DNA from: CAYVBJ01 sp964449075
GTDB lineage: Bacteria > Bacteroidota > Rhodothermia > Balneolales > Balneolaceae
DNA length: 64,000 bases
Assembly (NCBI GenBank): GCA_964449075.1
Contig: CAYVBJ010000006.1
Span: 1 to 64,000 of the forward strand
Direction: 5' to 3'
In this document: in pieces, positions 34,220 to 43,524 of the stretch
Numbering within the stretch: the first letter of the stretch is position 1
Layout: each line of letters begins with the position of its first letter
The notes under the pieces: generated by a model
What the model saw: only the letters and a program-made list of their open reading frames with translations
What the model was told of the DNA's origin: nothing
Databases searched by the model: none
Position numbers and translations under genes: made by a program

Positions 34220-34702
34220 ATGCAGATCCCGAAAGCAGAAGTAAACTGGAGTACTATTACAGTAGCTGTTGTAGCAGCAAAATGGAACTCTTTTATTACT
34301 GATAAAATGGCTGAAGGTGCAATTGATGCTCTCAGGAGTAAAGGAATCCCTGAGAAACAGATAGTGCTTTTAAGATGTCCCGGAGCCTATGAGCTTCCGC
34401 TGGCTTCAAAGAAGTGTATAGAATATCTGAACGCGGATGCCGTTGTTGCTATCGGTGCTGTGATACGAGGTGGCACGCCTCATTTTGACTATGTATGTGA
34501 TGCTGTAAACCGGGGAATTACCGATATCAGTATAGCTACCGGCACGCCCGTGGCATTTGGAGTCTTAACAACGGATAATGTGGAGCAGGCAGTTGAAAGG
34601 GCAAGCACAGGGAAAGGCAACAAGGGAGCTGAAGCTGCGCTTGCTGCCTGTGATATGATTGAACTTGAGCATTCGTTGAAAGAATTGTCTAAAGATTTCT
34701 AA
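34220..34702 (+). CDS. ribH: 6,7-dimethyl-8-ribityllumazine synthase
   Basis: A 160-residue lumazine synthase, the penultimate step of riboflavin synthesis, which condenses 5-amino-6-ribitylaminouracil with dihydroxybutanone phosphate. Conserved segments are VVAAKWNSFIT near residue 14, CPGAYELPL (about 54-62), AIGAVIRGGTPHFDYVCD (about 78-95, with the catalytic histidine) and PVAFGVLTTDN (about 112-122). The length is normal for the icosahedral type. No FMN riboswitch is visible upstream, and the other rib genes are not in the window. It is 13 bp after the PHP gene, so it is probably expressed in the envelope operon. Confidence 0.95.
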   Translation: MQIPKAEVNWSTITVAVVAAKWNSFITDKMAEGAIDALRSKGIPEKQIVLLRCPGAYELPLASKKCIEYLNADAVVAIGAVIRGGTPHFDYVCDAVNRGITDISIATGTPVAFGVLTTDNVEQAVERASTGKGNKGAEAALAACDMIELEHSLKELSKDF

Positions 34703-34767
34703 CTTGATTAAGGAATCAAACAGCTCTAATTTAAAAGGCTTGTAATACTAATGAAAAACGTAATGTT

Positions 34768-35595
34768 TTGGAGCCGTTAACACTTACAAAAAAGAAACAG
34801 ACATCAGAAGACAAGCGTCTTCAGGAGAGCGTGCAAGCTTCAGGGACCGTTCCAAAACATATTGCCATTATAATGGATGGAAACGGAAGGTGGGCTCAGC
34901 GAAAAGGAAATGTAAGAATACTGGGGCATAAAGCCGGTGTCGACTCGGTAAAAGATATCACGGAAGCCTGCGCTCAGCTTGGTGTTAAATATCTTACACT
35001 CTATGCTTTTTCAACGGAAAACTGGGAGCGACCCGGCGATGAAGTGAAAGGATTAATGCGCATCCTGGTCTCATCTCTGAGAAAAGAAGCCGATAATCTG
35101 CACAGCAATAATATCAGATTGTCAGCAATCGGGCAAATAGACCGTTTTCCCAAAGATTGTCAAAAAGAGCTTTATGAGGCAGTAGAGCTAACTAAAGACA
35201 ATGACAGGCTTCAGTTATGCCTGGCCCTTAGTTATTCAGGCCGCTGGGATATTACGGAAGCTGTTAAAAAAATTGCAAAAATGGTGCAGGACGAAGATCT
35301 CGATCCTGACTTAATTAATGATGAATTTATAAGCAGGCAGTTATCAACGGCAAATGTACCGGATCCCGATTTGATTATTCGTACAAGCGGTGAATTCCGG
35401 ATTAGTAATTTTTTGCTTTGGCAGCTTGCTTATTCCGAATTATACATAACACAAACCTATTGGCCTGATTTTCGAAGAGATGAGCTCTATAAGGCAATAA
35501 ACTCTTTTCAAAAACGTGATCGTAGATACGGTAAACTTCGTAATGGTTATTCAAAGGGAATAACCATGTCTATGATCGATAAAATAATTTCTTAA
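34768..35595 (+). CDS. uppS: undecaprenyl diphosphate synthase
   Basis: A cis-prenyltransferase that builds the C55 lipid carrier for peptidoglycan and O-antigen synthesis. The Mg2+/substrate motif IAIIMDGNGRWAQ places the catalytic aspartate at D37. The FSTENWERP motif, ALSYSGRWDI and the LIIRTSGEFRISNFLLWQLAYSEL region are all family markers. The listed start is a TTG at 34768 giving 275 residues. A GTG near codon 21 (start of VQASGTVPKHIA) is an alternative that gives a more usual N terminus. bamA begins 15 bp after the stop, so lipid carrier and outer-membrane assembly genes are co-transcribed. Confidence 0.95.
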   Translation: MEPLTLTKKKQTSEDKRLQESVQASGTVPKHIAIIMDGNGRWAQRKGNVRILGHKAGVDSVKDITEACAQLGVKYLTLYAFSTENWERPGDEVKGLMRILVSSLRKEADNLHSNNIRLSAIGQIDRFPKDCQKELYEAVELTKDNDRLQLCLALSYSGRWDITEAVKKIAKMVQDEDLDPDLINDEFISRQLSTANVPDPDLIIRTSGEFRISNFLLWQLAYSELYITQTYWPDFRRDELYKAINSFQKRDRRYGKLRNGYSKGITMSMIDKIIS

Positions 35596-35610
35596 AGTAT
35601 TAAGCATTTC

Positions 35611-38106
35611 GTGTTCAAAAACAAGCAGTTCCTTTGTAGTTTACTTCTTATAATACTTGGATCAGGTTTCACAAATATTACGACCGCCCAGGATACAGAC
35701 TTTATCACTATTGAAGATCCCACAAAGTCTTCACCGAGTCAGTATGTAATTAAGGAAATAATCGTGGAGGGCATAGAGACTGCAAGGGAAAGTTATCTGA
35801 TCAGCAGCAGCGGGCTCCAGGCTGGCAGTACAATCACCATACCGGGAGACGAAATATCAACTGCTATTTACCAGTTACACAGAACAGGACTGTTCACTGA
35901 TGTGGAAATTCAGTATGAAGAAGTTACCGGGGGTATAAATATTATTATTTCTGTCCGGGAAATGCCAAGACTTGACAGATTTGAGTTTAATGGAATTAAA
36001 AAATCTCAGCGCAAGGAGCTTCGCGAACAGGTAAATCTGTTAAGAGGGTTTGCAGTTACAAAATCTGTAAGAAGTCAGGCTGTTAATACAATCAAGGATT
36101 ATTACCTGCAAAAAGGATACTGGAAAACTGAAGTTGAAGTACAGGAAGAAGCAAGCAATGATGAAAGGAACAGGGTGAGCCTGACGTTCATAATAGATCC
36201 GGGAGAAAGAATAAAAGTACGTCATATACGATTCGAGGGAAATGAAGATTTCAGTGATGGTAAATTGAGGGGCGAGTTCAGCGAAATTAAACAAGACAGA
36301 TGGTATAGATTCTTCAAGAAACACCTTTTTATTCGCGAAAAATTTGAAGAAGGAATTGATAATCTGATTACCTTTTACCGGGATCAGGGATATCTGGATA
36401 TGCGAATCGTTGAAGATTCAGTTTATATTGATGAATGGAAGGGAAGCAAAGAGGGAATAGCCATTGACTTTGAATTACACGAAGGACCTCAGTACAAAGT
36501 TCGTAACATTACATGGGAAGGTAATACGGTATATACCGATGAGCAGTTAACTCAGACACTGGGCTTTGTAAAGGGAGATATTTTTAATGAAACCCGGTTT
36601 AACCAGAGTTGGGAATTCAGCCAGGATAATACCGATGTTTCCAGTCTGTATCAGAATATCGGTTATCTCTTTTCGCAAATTATGCCTGATATTGAAGTTG
36701 TTGCGGAAGATTCTGTAGATATTCACTTTGAAATTATAGAAGATGAAATTGCAACCATCAGAGATGTATCTTTTACCGGGAATACAAAAACCCATGATGA
36801 TGTAGTTCGAAGAACACTCAGAACTTCACCCGGACAAACTTACAGCCGGGCTGCAATTATCAGAACTCTGCGTGAGCTGGGGCAGCTAGGGTATTTTAAT
36901 CCGGAAGGAATTCAGCCTGATATTGCACCTGACCAGCAGAATAAAACTGTAGATATTACATACAGACTCCAGGAGTCGGAAAGCAGTGATAATTTCGAAT
37001 TTTCCGGCGGATTTGGTGGAAGAAATGTAGGTTTAATACTTGCAGCAAGGGTAAATTTTAATAATTTCTCTGTTCAGAGAATGTTTGAAGAGGGAGGATG
37101 GGATCCTATCCCTTCAGGAGATGGCCAGCGCTTATCTATAGGCGTTCAAATCACAGGAAGCGGGTTCCAGAGTTACAATTTGGGTTTTACAGAGCCCTGG
37201 CTTGGCGGAAAGCCAAAATCATTTGGTGTTAACTTCTCGTATGATTTACTTAACTTCCGCAGTTCACCTTTTTCCAATCAGAGAAGACGAAATGAGCTTT
37301 TCTCTGCAAGTGTAAGTTTGGGACAGCAGCTAAAATGGCCGGATGATTTTTTTATAACAAGGACGATTCTCAATTACCAGGCCATTGATTCAAGAGGCTT
37401 TTCACAGGTGTTTGCAGATGGCCGTGCCAATATTATGAGTGTCAGCCAGGTTCTCGAAAGAAATTCGACTAATAATCCTATATCTCCAAGCAGGGGATCC
37501 AAGTTTAGTCTTTCTGCAGAGTTCGGTATTCCATTCCCTGCTTTTGAACAGTTTTTTAAAATCAAAACAAATTACCAGCACCACACTGCTATCATTGGCA
37601 AGCTGGTTCTTTCGGCAGGAGCATCCTATGGATACCTGGGCCATTTTGTGAGCGATGACCAAAGCAATTTTCAGCGATTTTTTATTGGGGGAACCCCGAT
37701 ACAGCAACGGCAAAATTTTCTGAATGATAATATTGATATGCGCGGTTTTCCCGGAGGGTTCAATGGAGTTATCTCACCGCTTGATGAAAACCGAAACCTG
37801 ATCGGTGGCCGTGTTTTCAGTAAATACGATATGGAACTGCGTTATCCGGCTGTATCATCAGATCAGTTACAACTTATTCCCTATACGTTCGTTGACGCAG
37901 GAAATGCATTTTTAGATTTAGACAGATTTGATCCGTTTAATTTAAAAAGAGCAGCCGGATTCGGTGCAAGAGTATTTCTACCGATTCTGGGACTTGTGGA
38001 TATCAGTTACGGATATCGATTTGACGGAACACCAAGTTCAACAGAAGGAAACGGACTTGATGCCGGTGAATGGGAATTCTTGTTCAATATTGGAGCACCT
38101 TTTTAA
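35611..38106 (+). CDS. bamA: outer membrane protein assembly factor BamA
   Basis: An 831-residue Omp85-family protein that inserts beta-barrel proteins into the outer membrane. A signal peptide (about 1-27) precedes five POTRA repeats (about 45-450), with repeat starts recognisable as VIKEIIVEGIE, RLDRFEFNGIK, KVRHIRFEGNE, KVRNITWEGNT and TIRDVSFTGNT. The C-terminal part from about 460 is the 16-strand barrel (SGGFGGRNVG, NFTEPWL-like LGFTEPWLGG, FIGGTP, MRGFPGG). The C terminus ends in phenylalanine (FNIGAPF), the usual barrel sorting signal. The start is GTG at 35611. It is followed by three ompH-like chaperone genes, the first beginning 2 bp after its stop. Confidence 0.96.
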   Translation: MFKNKQFLCSLLLIILGSGFTNITTAQDTDFITIEDPTKSSPSQYVIKEIIVEGIETARESYLISSSGLQAGSTITIPGDEISTAIYQLHRTGLFTDVEIQYEEVTGGINIIISVREMPRLDRFEFNGIKKSQRKELREQVNLLRGFAVTKSVRSQAVNTIKDYYLQKGYWKTEVEVQEEASNDERNRVSLTFIIDPGERIKVRHIRFEGNEDFSDGKLRGEFSEIKQDRWYRFFKKHLFIREKFEEGIDNLITFYRDQGYLDMRIVEDSVYIDEWKGSKEGIAIDFELHEGPQYKVRNITWEGNTVYTDEQLTQTLGFVKGDIFNETRFNQSWEFSQDNTDVSSLYQNIGYLFSQIMPDIEVVAEDSVDIHFEIIEDEIATIRDVSFTGNTKTHDDVVRRTLRTSPGQTYSRAAIIRTLRELGQLGYFNPEGIQPDIAPDQQNKTVDITYRLQESESSDNFEFSGGFGGRNVGLILAARVNFNNFSVQRMFEEGGWDPIPSGDGQRLSIGVQITGSGFQSYNLGFTEPWLGGKPKSFGVNFSYDLLNFRSSPFSNQRRRNELFSASVSLGQQLKWPDDFFITRTILNYQAIDSRGFSQVFADGRANIMSVSQVLERNSTNNPISPSRGSKFSLSAEFGIPFPAFEQFFKIKTNYQHHTAIIGKLVLSAGASYGYLGHFVSDDQSNFQRFFIGGTPIQQRQNFLNDNIDMRGFPGGFNGVISPLDENRNLIGGRVFSKYDMELRYPAVSSDQLQLIPYTFVDAGNAFLDLDRFDPFNLKRAAGFGARVFLPILGLVDISYGYRFDGTPSSTEGNGLDAGEWEFLFNIGAPF

Positions 38107-38108
38107 AA

Positions 38109-38657
38109 ATGAGCTATTGTAAAATTTATCCCTTTACTTTTGCGTTACTTTTTTTAGTAACATCAGCCGTAACAGCACAGCAAAATCAAAAATTCGGTTA
38201 TATTGATTCCGATTTTGTACTTGAAAGAATGCCTGAATATTCAGGTATTGAACAGAGGCTGAATATTTTAAGTGAAGCCTGGAGAGATGAATTGAGAGAA
38301 ATGAATAATGAGATCCGGGAACTAGAAGAAGATTTTGAAACCCGGGAAATATTATATACGGAAGATATAAGGCAGGAGAAGTTAAATGAAATTGAAGCTA
38401 AAAAAAGAGAAAGGGACACCTATACAGAGCAAAAATTCGGTCCCGACGGCGAATATTTCCAGCAGCAGAAAGAACTGCTTGAACCTATTCAGCGAAAAAT
38501 ATTTGATGCAGTGAATAAGATTGCAATACGGGATGGTTACGACTTTGTTTTCGACAGATCAGAAGATTTTCGAATTCTATACGCCCGTACTGAGTGGAAC
38601 TTAACTGAAGAAGTATTGTTAGAGCTTGGTATAGATGTAAACCGTTTAGGAAATTAA
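38109..38657 (+). CDS. OmpH/Skp-family periplasmic chaperone, copy 1
   Basis: A 182-residue protein with a signal peptide (MSYCKIYPFTFALLFLVTSAVTA) followed by the OmpH motif FGYIDSDFVLERMPEY. A long charged coiled coil (about residues 50-125) forms the tentacle, and the C-terminal strand region carries DGYDFVFDRSED. Skp-type proteins are trimers that hold unfolded outer-membrane proteins for BamA. The ATG at 38109 lies 2 bp after the bamA stop and begins the leader; the longer frame overlapping bamA is rejected. It is the first of three tandem paralogues and the most divergent in its C-terminal part. Confidence 0.9.
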   Translation: MSYCKIYPFTFALLFLVTSAVTAQQNQKFGYIDSDFVLERMPEYSGIEQRLNILSEAWRDELREMNNEIRELEEDFETREILYTEDIRQEKLNEIEAKKRERDTYTEQKFGPDGEYFQQQKELLEPIQRKIFDAVNKIAIRDGYDFVFDRSEDFRILYARTEWNLTEEVLLELGIDVNRLGN

Positions 38658-38703
38658 ATTATAAATATATTAAATTTCAAAGCTATAAATAAAACGTGAC
38701 TAT

Positions 38704-39225
38704 ATGAAAAAATTACTGTTAACAACATTCATACTCTTGTTGCCTTTTGCTGCTTTTGCGCAGTTAAAAGTGGGCATTATGAATCCGCAATCTGTCCTCG
38801 AGGCAATGCCTGAAACAGAAGGAGTGCAGGCTGAATTGGATAGTTTTATTGAAGAAAAACAAAATGATTTTCAAAGCAGGTATACAAGCTGGATCGAAGA
38901 TGTTACCGAGTATACAGAGCAGGTGGAAGCCGGCAATTTAAGTGAACAAGAAAAGCAAAGCCGGGAAGAACAGCTGGCGGAAAAAGAAGAAGAACTTGAA
39001 AACTATCAAAGGCGGGTTCAAAACGAAATTCAACAAAAGCAGAATGAATTGCTAAACCCGCTCCTGATAAAAATTGAAACTACCATGGAACTGGTTGCTG
39101 AAGATCTTAACCTTGATTTTGTGATTAATAAAACAGCAAGTACAGGCGATCCGATTGTCTATTATTCATCCAGCAGAGGTGTGGATATTACAGATCAGGT
39201 AATCGAAAAAATTATTAATAATTAA
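38704..39225 (+). CDS. OmpH/Skp-family periplasmic chaperone, copy 2
   Basis: A 173-residue exported coiled-coil protein. The leader is MKKLLLTTFILLLPFAAFA. The mature start has the OmpH signature LKVGIMNPQSVLEAMPET, a glutamine- and glutamate-rich coiled coil runs about 40-120, and the closing segment LNLDFVINKTASTGDPIVYY is typical of the trimer base. It is likely a chaperone for outer-membrane proteins. It lies 46 bp after copy 1 and 15 bp before copy 3 and is more like copy 3 than copy 1. Confidence 0.92.
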   Translation: MKKLLLTTFILLLPFAAFAQLKVGIMNPQSVLEAMPETEGVQAELDSFIEEKQNDFQSRYTSWIEDVTEYTEQVEAGNLSEQEKQSREEQLAEKEEELENYQRRVQNEIQQKQNELLNPLLIKIETTMELVAEDLNLDFVINKTASTGDPIVYYSSSRGVDITDQVIEKIINN

Positions 39226-39240
39226 ACAGACAGAGAACAT

Positions 39241-39783
39241 ATGAAACGTGCTATACTTTTTACATTTGCTACATTAATTACCGGATTTATGTTTGCAGCT
39301 CCTGTTGCACAGGCGCAGGACATGAAAATTGGATTTGTTGATCCAAGGGTAATTCTTGAACGTATGCCCGAGATGAGAGCAGTTCAGCAACGGCTGCAAA
39401 ATTTTGCAGAAAGAAAACAGAAAGAGATTTCTGATGCTGAGAGTTCGCTTCAGACAGAAATTGAACTCTATCAGCAAAAAATAGGGGTTATTTCGGAAGA
39501 AGCGAGGCAGAAAGAGGAAGAGAGGCTTGGTGAAATGGATCTTGAACTCAGACAACTGCAAAATCAGGCCCAGCAGGAACTGCAGCAGCGCAGAGCTGAA
39601 TTGATGGCTCCGCTTCTTGAGCAAATACAGAACTCAATCAATGAAGTTGCCGGTCAAAAGAACATGGACTATGTTTTAAATACCACAACTTCCCAGGGCG
39701 ATGTTATTATCCTCTATGTAAGAGATGAGATTCGTGATGAATCAGATATTACCGAAGCTGTAATGGAAAATCTCGGTATTTAA
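39241..39783 (+). CDS. OmpH/Skp-family periplasmic chaperone, copy 3
   Basis: A 180-residue exported OmpH-family protein with leader MKRAILFTFATLITGFMFAAPVAQA. The signature MKIGFVDPRVILERMPEM is followed by a long Gln/Glu coiled coil (about 50-125) and the base segment KNMDYVLNTTTSQGDVIILY. It is the last gene of the long plus-strand envelope operon, ended by the terminator at 39831-39877. The three copies share order signal, beta strand, coiled coil, strand, so they probably arose by tandem duplication and may form homo- or heterotrimers. Confidence 0.92.
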   Translation: MKRAILFTFATLITGFMFAAPVAQAQDMKIGFVDPRVILERMPEMRAVQQRLQNFAERKQKEISDAESSLQTEIELYQQKIGVISEEARQKEEERLGEMDLELRQLQNQAQQELQQRRAELMAPLLEQIQNSINEVAGQKNMDYVLNTTTSQGDVIILYVRDEIRDESDITEAVMENLGI

Positions 39784-39830
39784 GATTTTTATTTGATGTA
39801 ATAATCATTAATATTAACAAACTTATTGAA

Positions 39831-39877
39831 AGCCCGGGTCTGTTTGTTTGATTTCAGACAGAACCGGGTTTTTTTTT
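39831..39877 (+). terminator. intrinsic terminator after the ompH triplet
   Basis: CCCGGGTCTGT (from about 39833) pairs with ACAGAACCGGG (ending about 39868) with one mismatch and a loop of about 14 nt, followed directly by nine T. It ends the bamA-ompH transcript. The rest of the 255-bp gap before 40039 shows no gene. Confidence 0.85.
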
Positions 39878-40038
39878 GCAATGTAACTACATTCAAGCTG
39901 TAAATAGATAACTATAACTAATTGGTGAAAATTTACTTGCCTGCTTGGTATCTTTATTCCAAAACCCGGGAATTAAGATGGTACGTGATTATATGCTTTT
40001 GAACTGAAAAAATATGATTTCAATTGCACTTTACGTGA

Positions 40039-41559
40039 ATGAGTTTTGAATTTATTAAAAAGCAGGAAAACTTGACTAATAGATTTTATAGCGCATCAGT
40101 GAAAAATCCAGATCCTTTGAAGAGTATAGCTGACAAGTTTTTCACAGCCATTTTTATATTTTTAAGTTATTTTTTATCAGCGAGCTTACTGCCTCAAAAT
40201 GCTTTTGCCAATGAAGAGTCCAAAAGCAGTGAATTCACTTCTCGGCTCAGTATCTCATCACCATATTCAATGCATGGTATTCAAGATACACTGCCTGAAC
40301 CGGCTCACCCCGACTCTATACCTTATAGTGCGAGATCTTCATTAGGCAGCAAGATGCTGGGTCTGCCGGCTACTATTTTTCATACAGCAGTATTGCCTCT
40401 TAAATGGGGGATCATCTATTTTGAAGAAAAGGAGGTGCTGACAAAAATAACCGATTTTTTACTGAACGAGGAAGGAACGGCAGGTTTTTATCCAAGTTTC
40501 TCCGTTGGCGGGCGAACCGATTTTGCGGGTGGCATAACATATTTTAACCGGGATATTTTTAGCAGAGGTCACTCACTCGATTTAAATACCTTTTACACAA
40601 ACAGGGATAATTTCAAACTCGGTTTAAACTATAAAGTACCGCTGAGTGAAAATCGAAGGAACCAATTTATCCTTAATGCCAATTTTCGCAAGAATGATGA
40701 TCAGGACGTATTTCTCGGTGGAAACAGAAGTGATAATGAGCTGGAAGCCGAATTTGCTATTGAACGGTATGACGTGCGGGCAGAGTTTGGATACCTGCTC
40801 CGCCCTGATCTGATTGCATCAGTCAGCAGCGGCTATAAACATACCGATGTCAGTGATCTTGACCCTTTCACCGAAACCGGCGTGCCGGTTACTGATTTTA
40901 TTGATCCTGAGAAATTTGGAACAGGCACTGTTAATCTGGTGAATGCCGGTCTAAGTGCTACATTTGACCGCCGCATCGCGGGCGGGCAAAGTACCAGGGA
41001 AAACCTTGTGAGTAATCTTACCTCAAGCTACGATTTTATAAAATCGAAAATAAGAGTACATTCTGGTTTTTTGCTTGATGGAGGGTTGGTTTATAATCGC
41101 AGCACAGACAGTTCTGATTTCGAATTTTTCAATTACTTTGGTGAAGGACAATTCTTCTTACGTCTGCCGGGGCTCTCCCAAAATCACCGCCTGGCATTTC
41201 GCACCCGACTTGAAAAACGTTTTGCAGCAGGCGATGCCGATGTACCCTTTTATGAGCAGAGTTTTCTTGGTGATGCCATGAATTTGCGTGGCTTTGAACA
41301 GGATCGTTTTCGGGATTTGGGTTCACTGCTTCTCACTCTCGAATATCGATACCCGATTTGGGACACCTGGGATGCAGTCGTTTTTACCGATCAGGGTCAG
41401 GTTTTCAGCGATTTCAGGCAGCTTGGCTTTGACCGTTTTAACGGTGCCGTAGGAACAGGATTACGTTTTATGACGGCTAACGATTTTTTATTTCGGATTG
41501 AAATTGCATTCAGCAAAGAAGAAACGCAAACAGTGCTGGAGTTCAGTATGAATTTTTAA
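40039..41559 (+). CDS. BamA/TamA-family surface antigen barrel protein
   Basis: A 506-residue outer-membrane protein of the bacterial surface antigen (D15) superfamily. A leader-like hydrophobic stretch (about 34-55) follows an unusually long polar N terminus, so the true start may be downstream of 40039. No POTRA repeat is seen; the protein begins with a short periplasmic part (about 60-150) and then beta strands. The FLGDAMNLRGFEQDRFRDLGS motif (about 405-425) corresponds to the conserved RGF lock in loop L6 of Omp85 proteins, and the C terminus ends in VLEFSMNF with a terminal Phe. It is followed 42 bp later by a kinase-like lipoprotein, so the two probably form an operon. Confidence 0.85.
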   Translation: MSFEFIKKQENLTNRFYSASVKNPDPLKSIADKFFTAIFIFLSYFLSASLLPQNAFANEESKSSEFTSRLSISSPYSMHGIQDTLPEPAHPDSIPYSARSSLGSKMLGLPATIFHTAVLPLKWGIIYFEEKEVLTKITDFLLNEEGTAGFYPSFSVGGRTDFAGGITYFNRDIFSRGHSLDLNTFYTNRDNFKLGLNYKVPLSENRRNQFILNANFRKNDDQDVFLGGNRSDNELEAEFAIERYDVRAEFGYLLRPDLIASVSSGYKHTDVSDLDPFTETGVPVTDFIDPEKFGTGTVNLVNAGLSATFDRRIAGGQSTRENLVSNLTSSYDFIKSKIRVHSGFLLDGGLVYNRSTDSSDFEFFNYFGEGQFFLRLPGLSQNHRLAFRTRLEKRFAAGDADVPFYEQSFLGDAMNLRGFEQDRFRDLGSLLLTLEYRYPIWDTWDAVVFTDQGQVFSDFRQLGFDRFNGAVGTGLRFMTANDFLFRIEIAFSKEETQTVLEFSMNF

Positions 41560-41601
41560 ATTCGAAAGTAACCCGCTTTTGCAAAAGTACGATCATTAAC
41601 T

Positions 41602-43380
41602 ATGCTAAAAACAGTAAAGAGGGTCATTGACTTTATTTTGGCCTTCATTTTTAATCAATATAATCGATTACATAAATCCCAGTTAAAATGGGTATTGATC
41701 ACAGTTTGCCTGGTTTTCACAGTTGCGTGCGGCTCATCCAGGCACTATACACTTGATCCGATTAAAACATTTGACCCCGACAACAGAGACATTCCCATGC
41801 CCTCCGAGTCGGAAGAACAGTTTAGCTGGGAAACACTGTATTATACCACGTTTTACCAGGTTGAGAAACCGCTTGATCTGGGCTGGACATTTAGAAAAGT
41901 TGGGGGGTTGATTGGGTTGTCCGGACCCGAGGAGGCTGCAAATGTGAACGTACTCGATGAGGTTCCGAATTCGAGCTGGTACACTCATCGTCATTATTAT
42001 GAGCCTATGGACTCGGCGGCTTTGATTCAGGGTCCGAATAAAGCGGGTGGGGTCGATACCAGCAGGCCTGTGACGGTGATCAGAGGTAAATCAGAGGGTA
42101 TAACCCCCGGATTTACTATTCAGGATGCCAGAGGCGATATCTATGTAGTAAAAATAGATGAACCTCAATTCCCGGAGATGTTATCTTCCTCGGAAGTGAT
42201 TTCGACGCTGATATATTACGCTTCGGGTTACTTTACCCCGCAAAACAGTATCGCTTTTCTGGACCCGGACCAGCTGGAGGTTGGCAGTGAGGCTACCATT
42301 ACTAAAGGTGGAGTCAGGGAGTCTATGACCCCGGCTGATTTAGCCAGACTTCTTGCAATGGCTCGTAAAGAAGAAAACGGTAAAATCAGGGTATTGGCCA
42401 GCAAGTTTGTAGAAGGGCGGCCATTAGGTCCGTGGAGCTTTCTGGGTACGCGGGATGATGATCCGAATGATCTTGTTCCACACGAAGATCGCCGTGAACT
42501 GCGTGGTTTGGCTGTACTGGCATCCTGGCTGAATGATACTGACCGACGCAGCGGCAATACACTGGCATCATATGTTCAGGAAAACGGCACCGGGTATATC
42601 CGGCATTATTTACTTGACATGGGCTCCACACTGGGTGTTGGCGGAAGAAGTCTGCGTCACATCAAACAAGGGAATGAGTATAGAATCGATCCCCGATACA
42701 TTTCAGCACTTTATATTTCATTGGGACTTTACGTAAAGCCGTGGAGTACTGAACGAGCCAAAGAGAGTCCTTTTTATACTGCAGTCGGATATTTTGAGTC
42801 CGAAATTTTTGACCCAGGCCGCTGGGTGCCCAGCTATCCGAACCCTGCTTTCGAAAAAATAACGCTTCGTGATGGTTTTTGGGGAGCGAAAATGGTGATG
42901 TCATTTTCAGACGAAGATATCCGCGTTATCGTGGAATCAGGGCAGATAACCAACCCGGAAGCGGAGGAATACCTCATTCAAACACTGAAAGTGCGCCGGG
43001 ACAAAATCGGACGTTATTGGTTCAGTAAAGTAAACCCGCTGGATAAATTTAAAGCCAAAATAAATGGCGACATGCTCACTCTTTCGTTTTCTGACCTTGG
43101 AGTAGAAGGAAACCTTTTTGATGATACCCAAACCGGGTACCGATGGTCTGCCGGTACTAAAAAACATATACTGGCAGAGCGCCAGGTGTCAAACCGACCC
43201 GTACTTGAAATAGATTTGGCAGACGTGAAACCGGGGGGGCTGGATGAACATGAACCAATAATTATTGAGTATAAAATTAATACACTTCGAAATGGTAAGC
43301 CGGAACCGGGTAAAATTATTACAGTGTACGTTGCTCTTGAAAACAATAAAAGTAAAGTTGTTGGATTGAATCGTCATTAA
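41602..43380 (+). CDS. lipoprotein with protein-kinase-like fold motifs
   Basis: A 592-residue protein with a lipoprotein leader (lipobox FTVAC, Cys about residue 43). I do not recognise a named family, but a chain of protein-kinase-like motifs is visible in order: a strand-3 lysine K184 in YVVKID; a helix-C-type glutamate E198 in LSSSEVIS; a hinge-like SKFVEGRPLGP (267-277); a catalytic-loop-like WLNDTDRRSGNTL with D312/D314 and N319; and a metal-binding-like LLDMGSTLG with D339. The order and spacing are close to HipA- or Fam20-type atypical kinases. The final 150 residues look like an extra beta domain. It is co-transcribed with a D15-type barrel, suggesting a surface or periplasmic kinase. 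The kinase call is inference. Confidence 0.6.
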   Translation: MLKTVKRVIDFILAFIFNQYNRLHKSQLKWVLITVCLVFTVACGSSRHYTLDPIKTFDPDNRDIPMPSESEEQFSWETLYYTTFYQVEKPLDLGWTFRKVGGLIGLSGPEEAANVNVLDEVPNSSWYTHRHYYEPMDSAALIQGPNKAGGVDTSRPVTVIRGKSEGITPGFTIQDARGDIYVVKIDEPQFPEMLSSSEVISTLIYYASGYFTPQNSIAFLDPDQLEVGSEATITKGGVRESMTPADLARLLAMARKEENGKIRVLASKFVEGRPLGPWSFLGTRDDDPNDLVPHEDRRELRGLAVLASWLNDTDRRSGNTLASYVQENGTGYIRHYLLDMGSTLGVGGRSLRHIKQGNEYRIDPRYISALYISLGLYVKPWSTERAKESPFYTAVGYFESEIFDPGRWVPSYPNPAFEKITLRDGFWGAKMVMSFSDEDIRVIVESGQITNPEAEEYLIQTLKVRRDKIGRYWFSKVNPLDKFKAKINGDMLTLSFSDLGVEGNLFDDTQTGYRWSAGTKKHILAERQVSNRPVLEIDLADVKPGGLDEHEPIIIEYKINTLRNGKPEPGKIITVYVALENNKSKVVGLNRH

Positions 43381-43524
43381 TGTAAGCCTCTCTAAAGCCT
43401 GTGTCGACGTAATAAAAACGACAAAGCAGTAATTTTGCAAAGAATGTCATCTTTGGCATTAGTTTTTATTTGATCCGGAAGATATTGTTAAGATCCAAAC
43501 CCGAAGCGTGAGTGAATAAAGAGA

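Noticed and set aside
38070..38108. ompH copy 1 start overlapping bamA
   Set aside because: The ATG at 38109 starts a clean signal peptide directly after the bamA stop. The overlapping extension would bury the leader.
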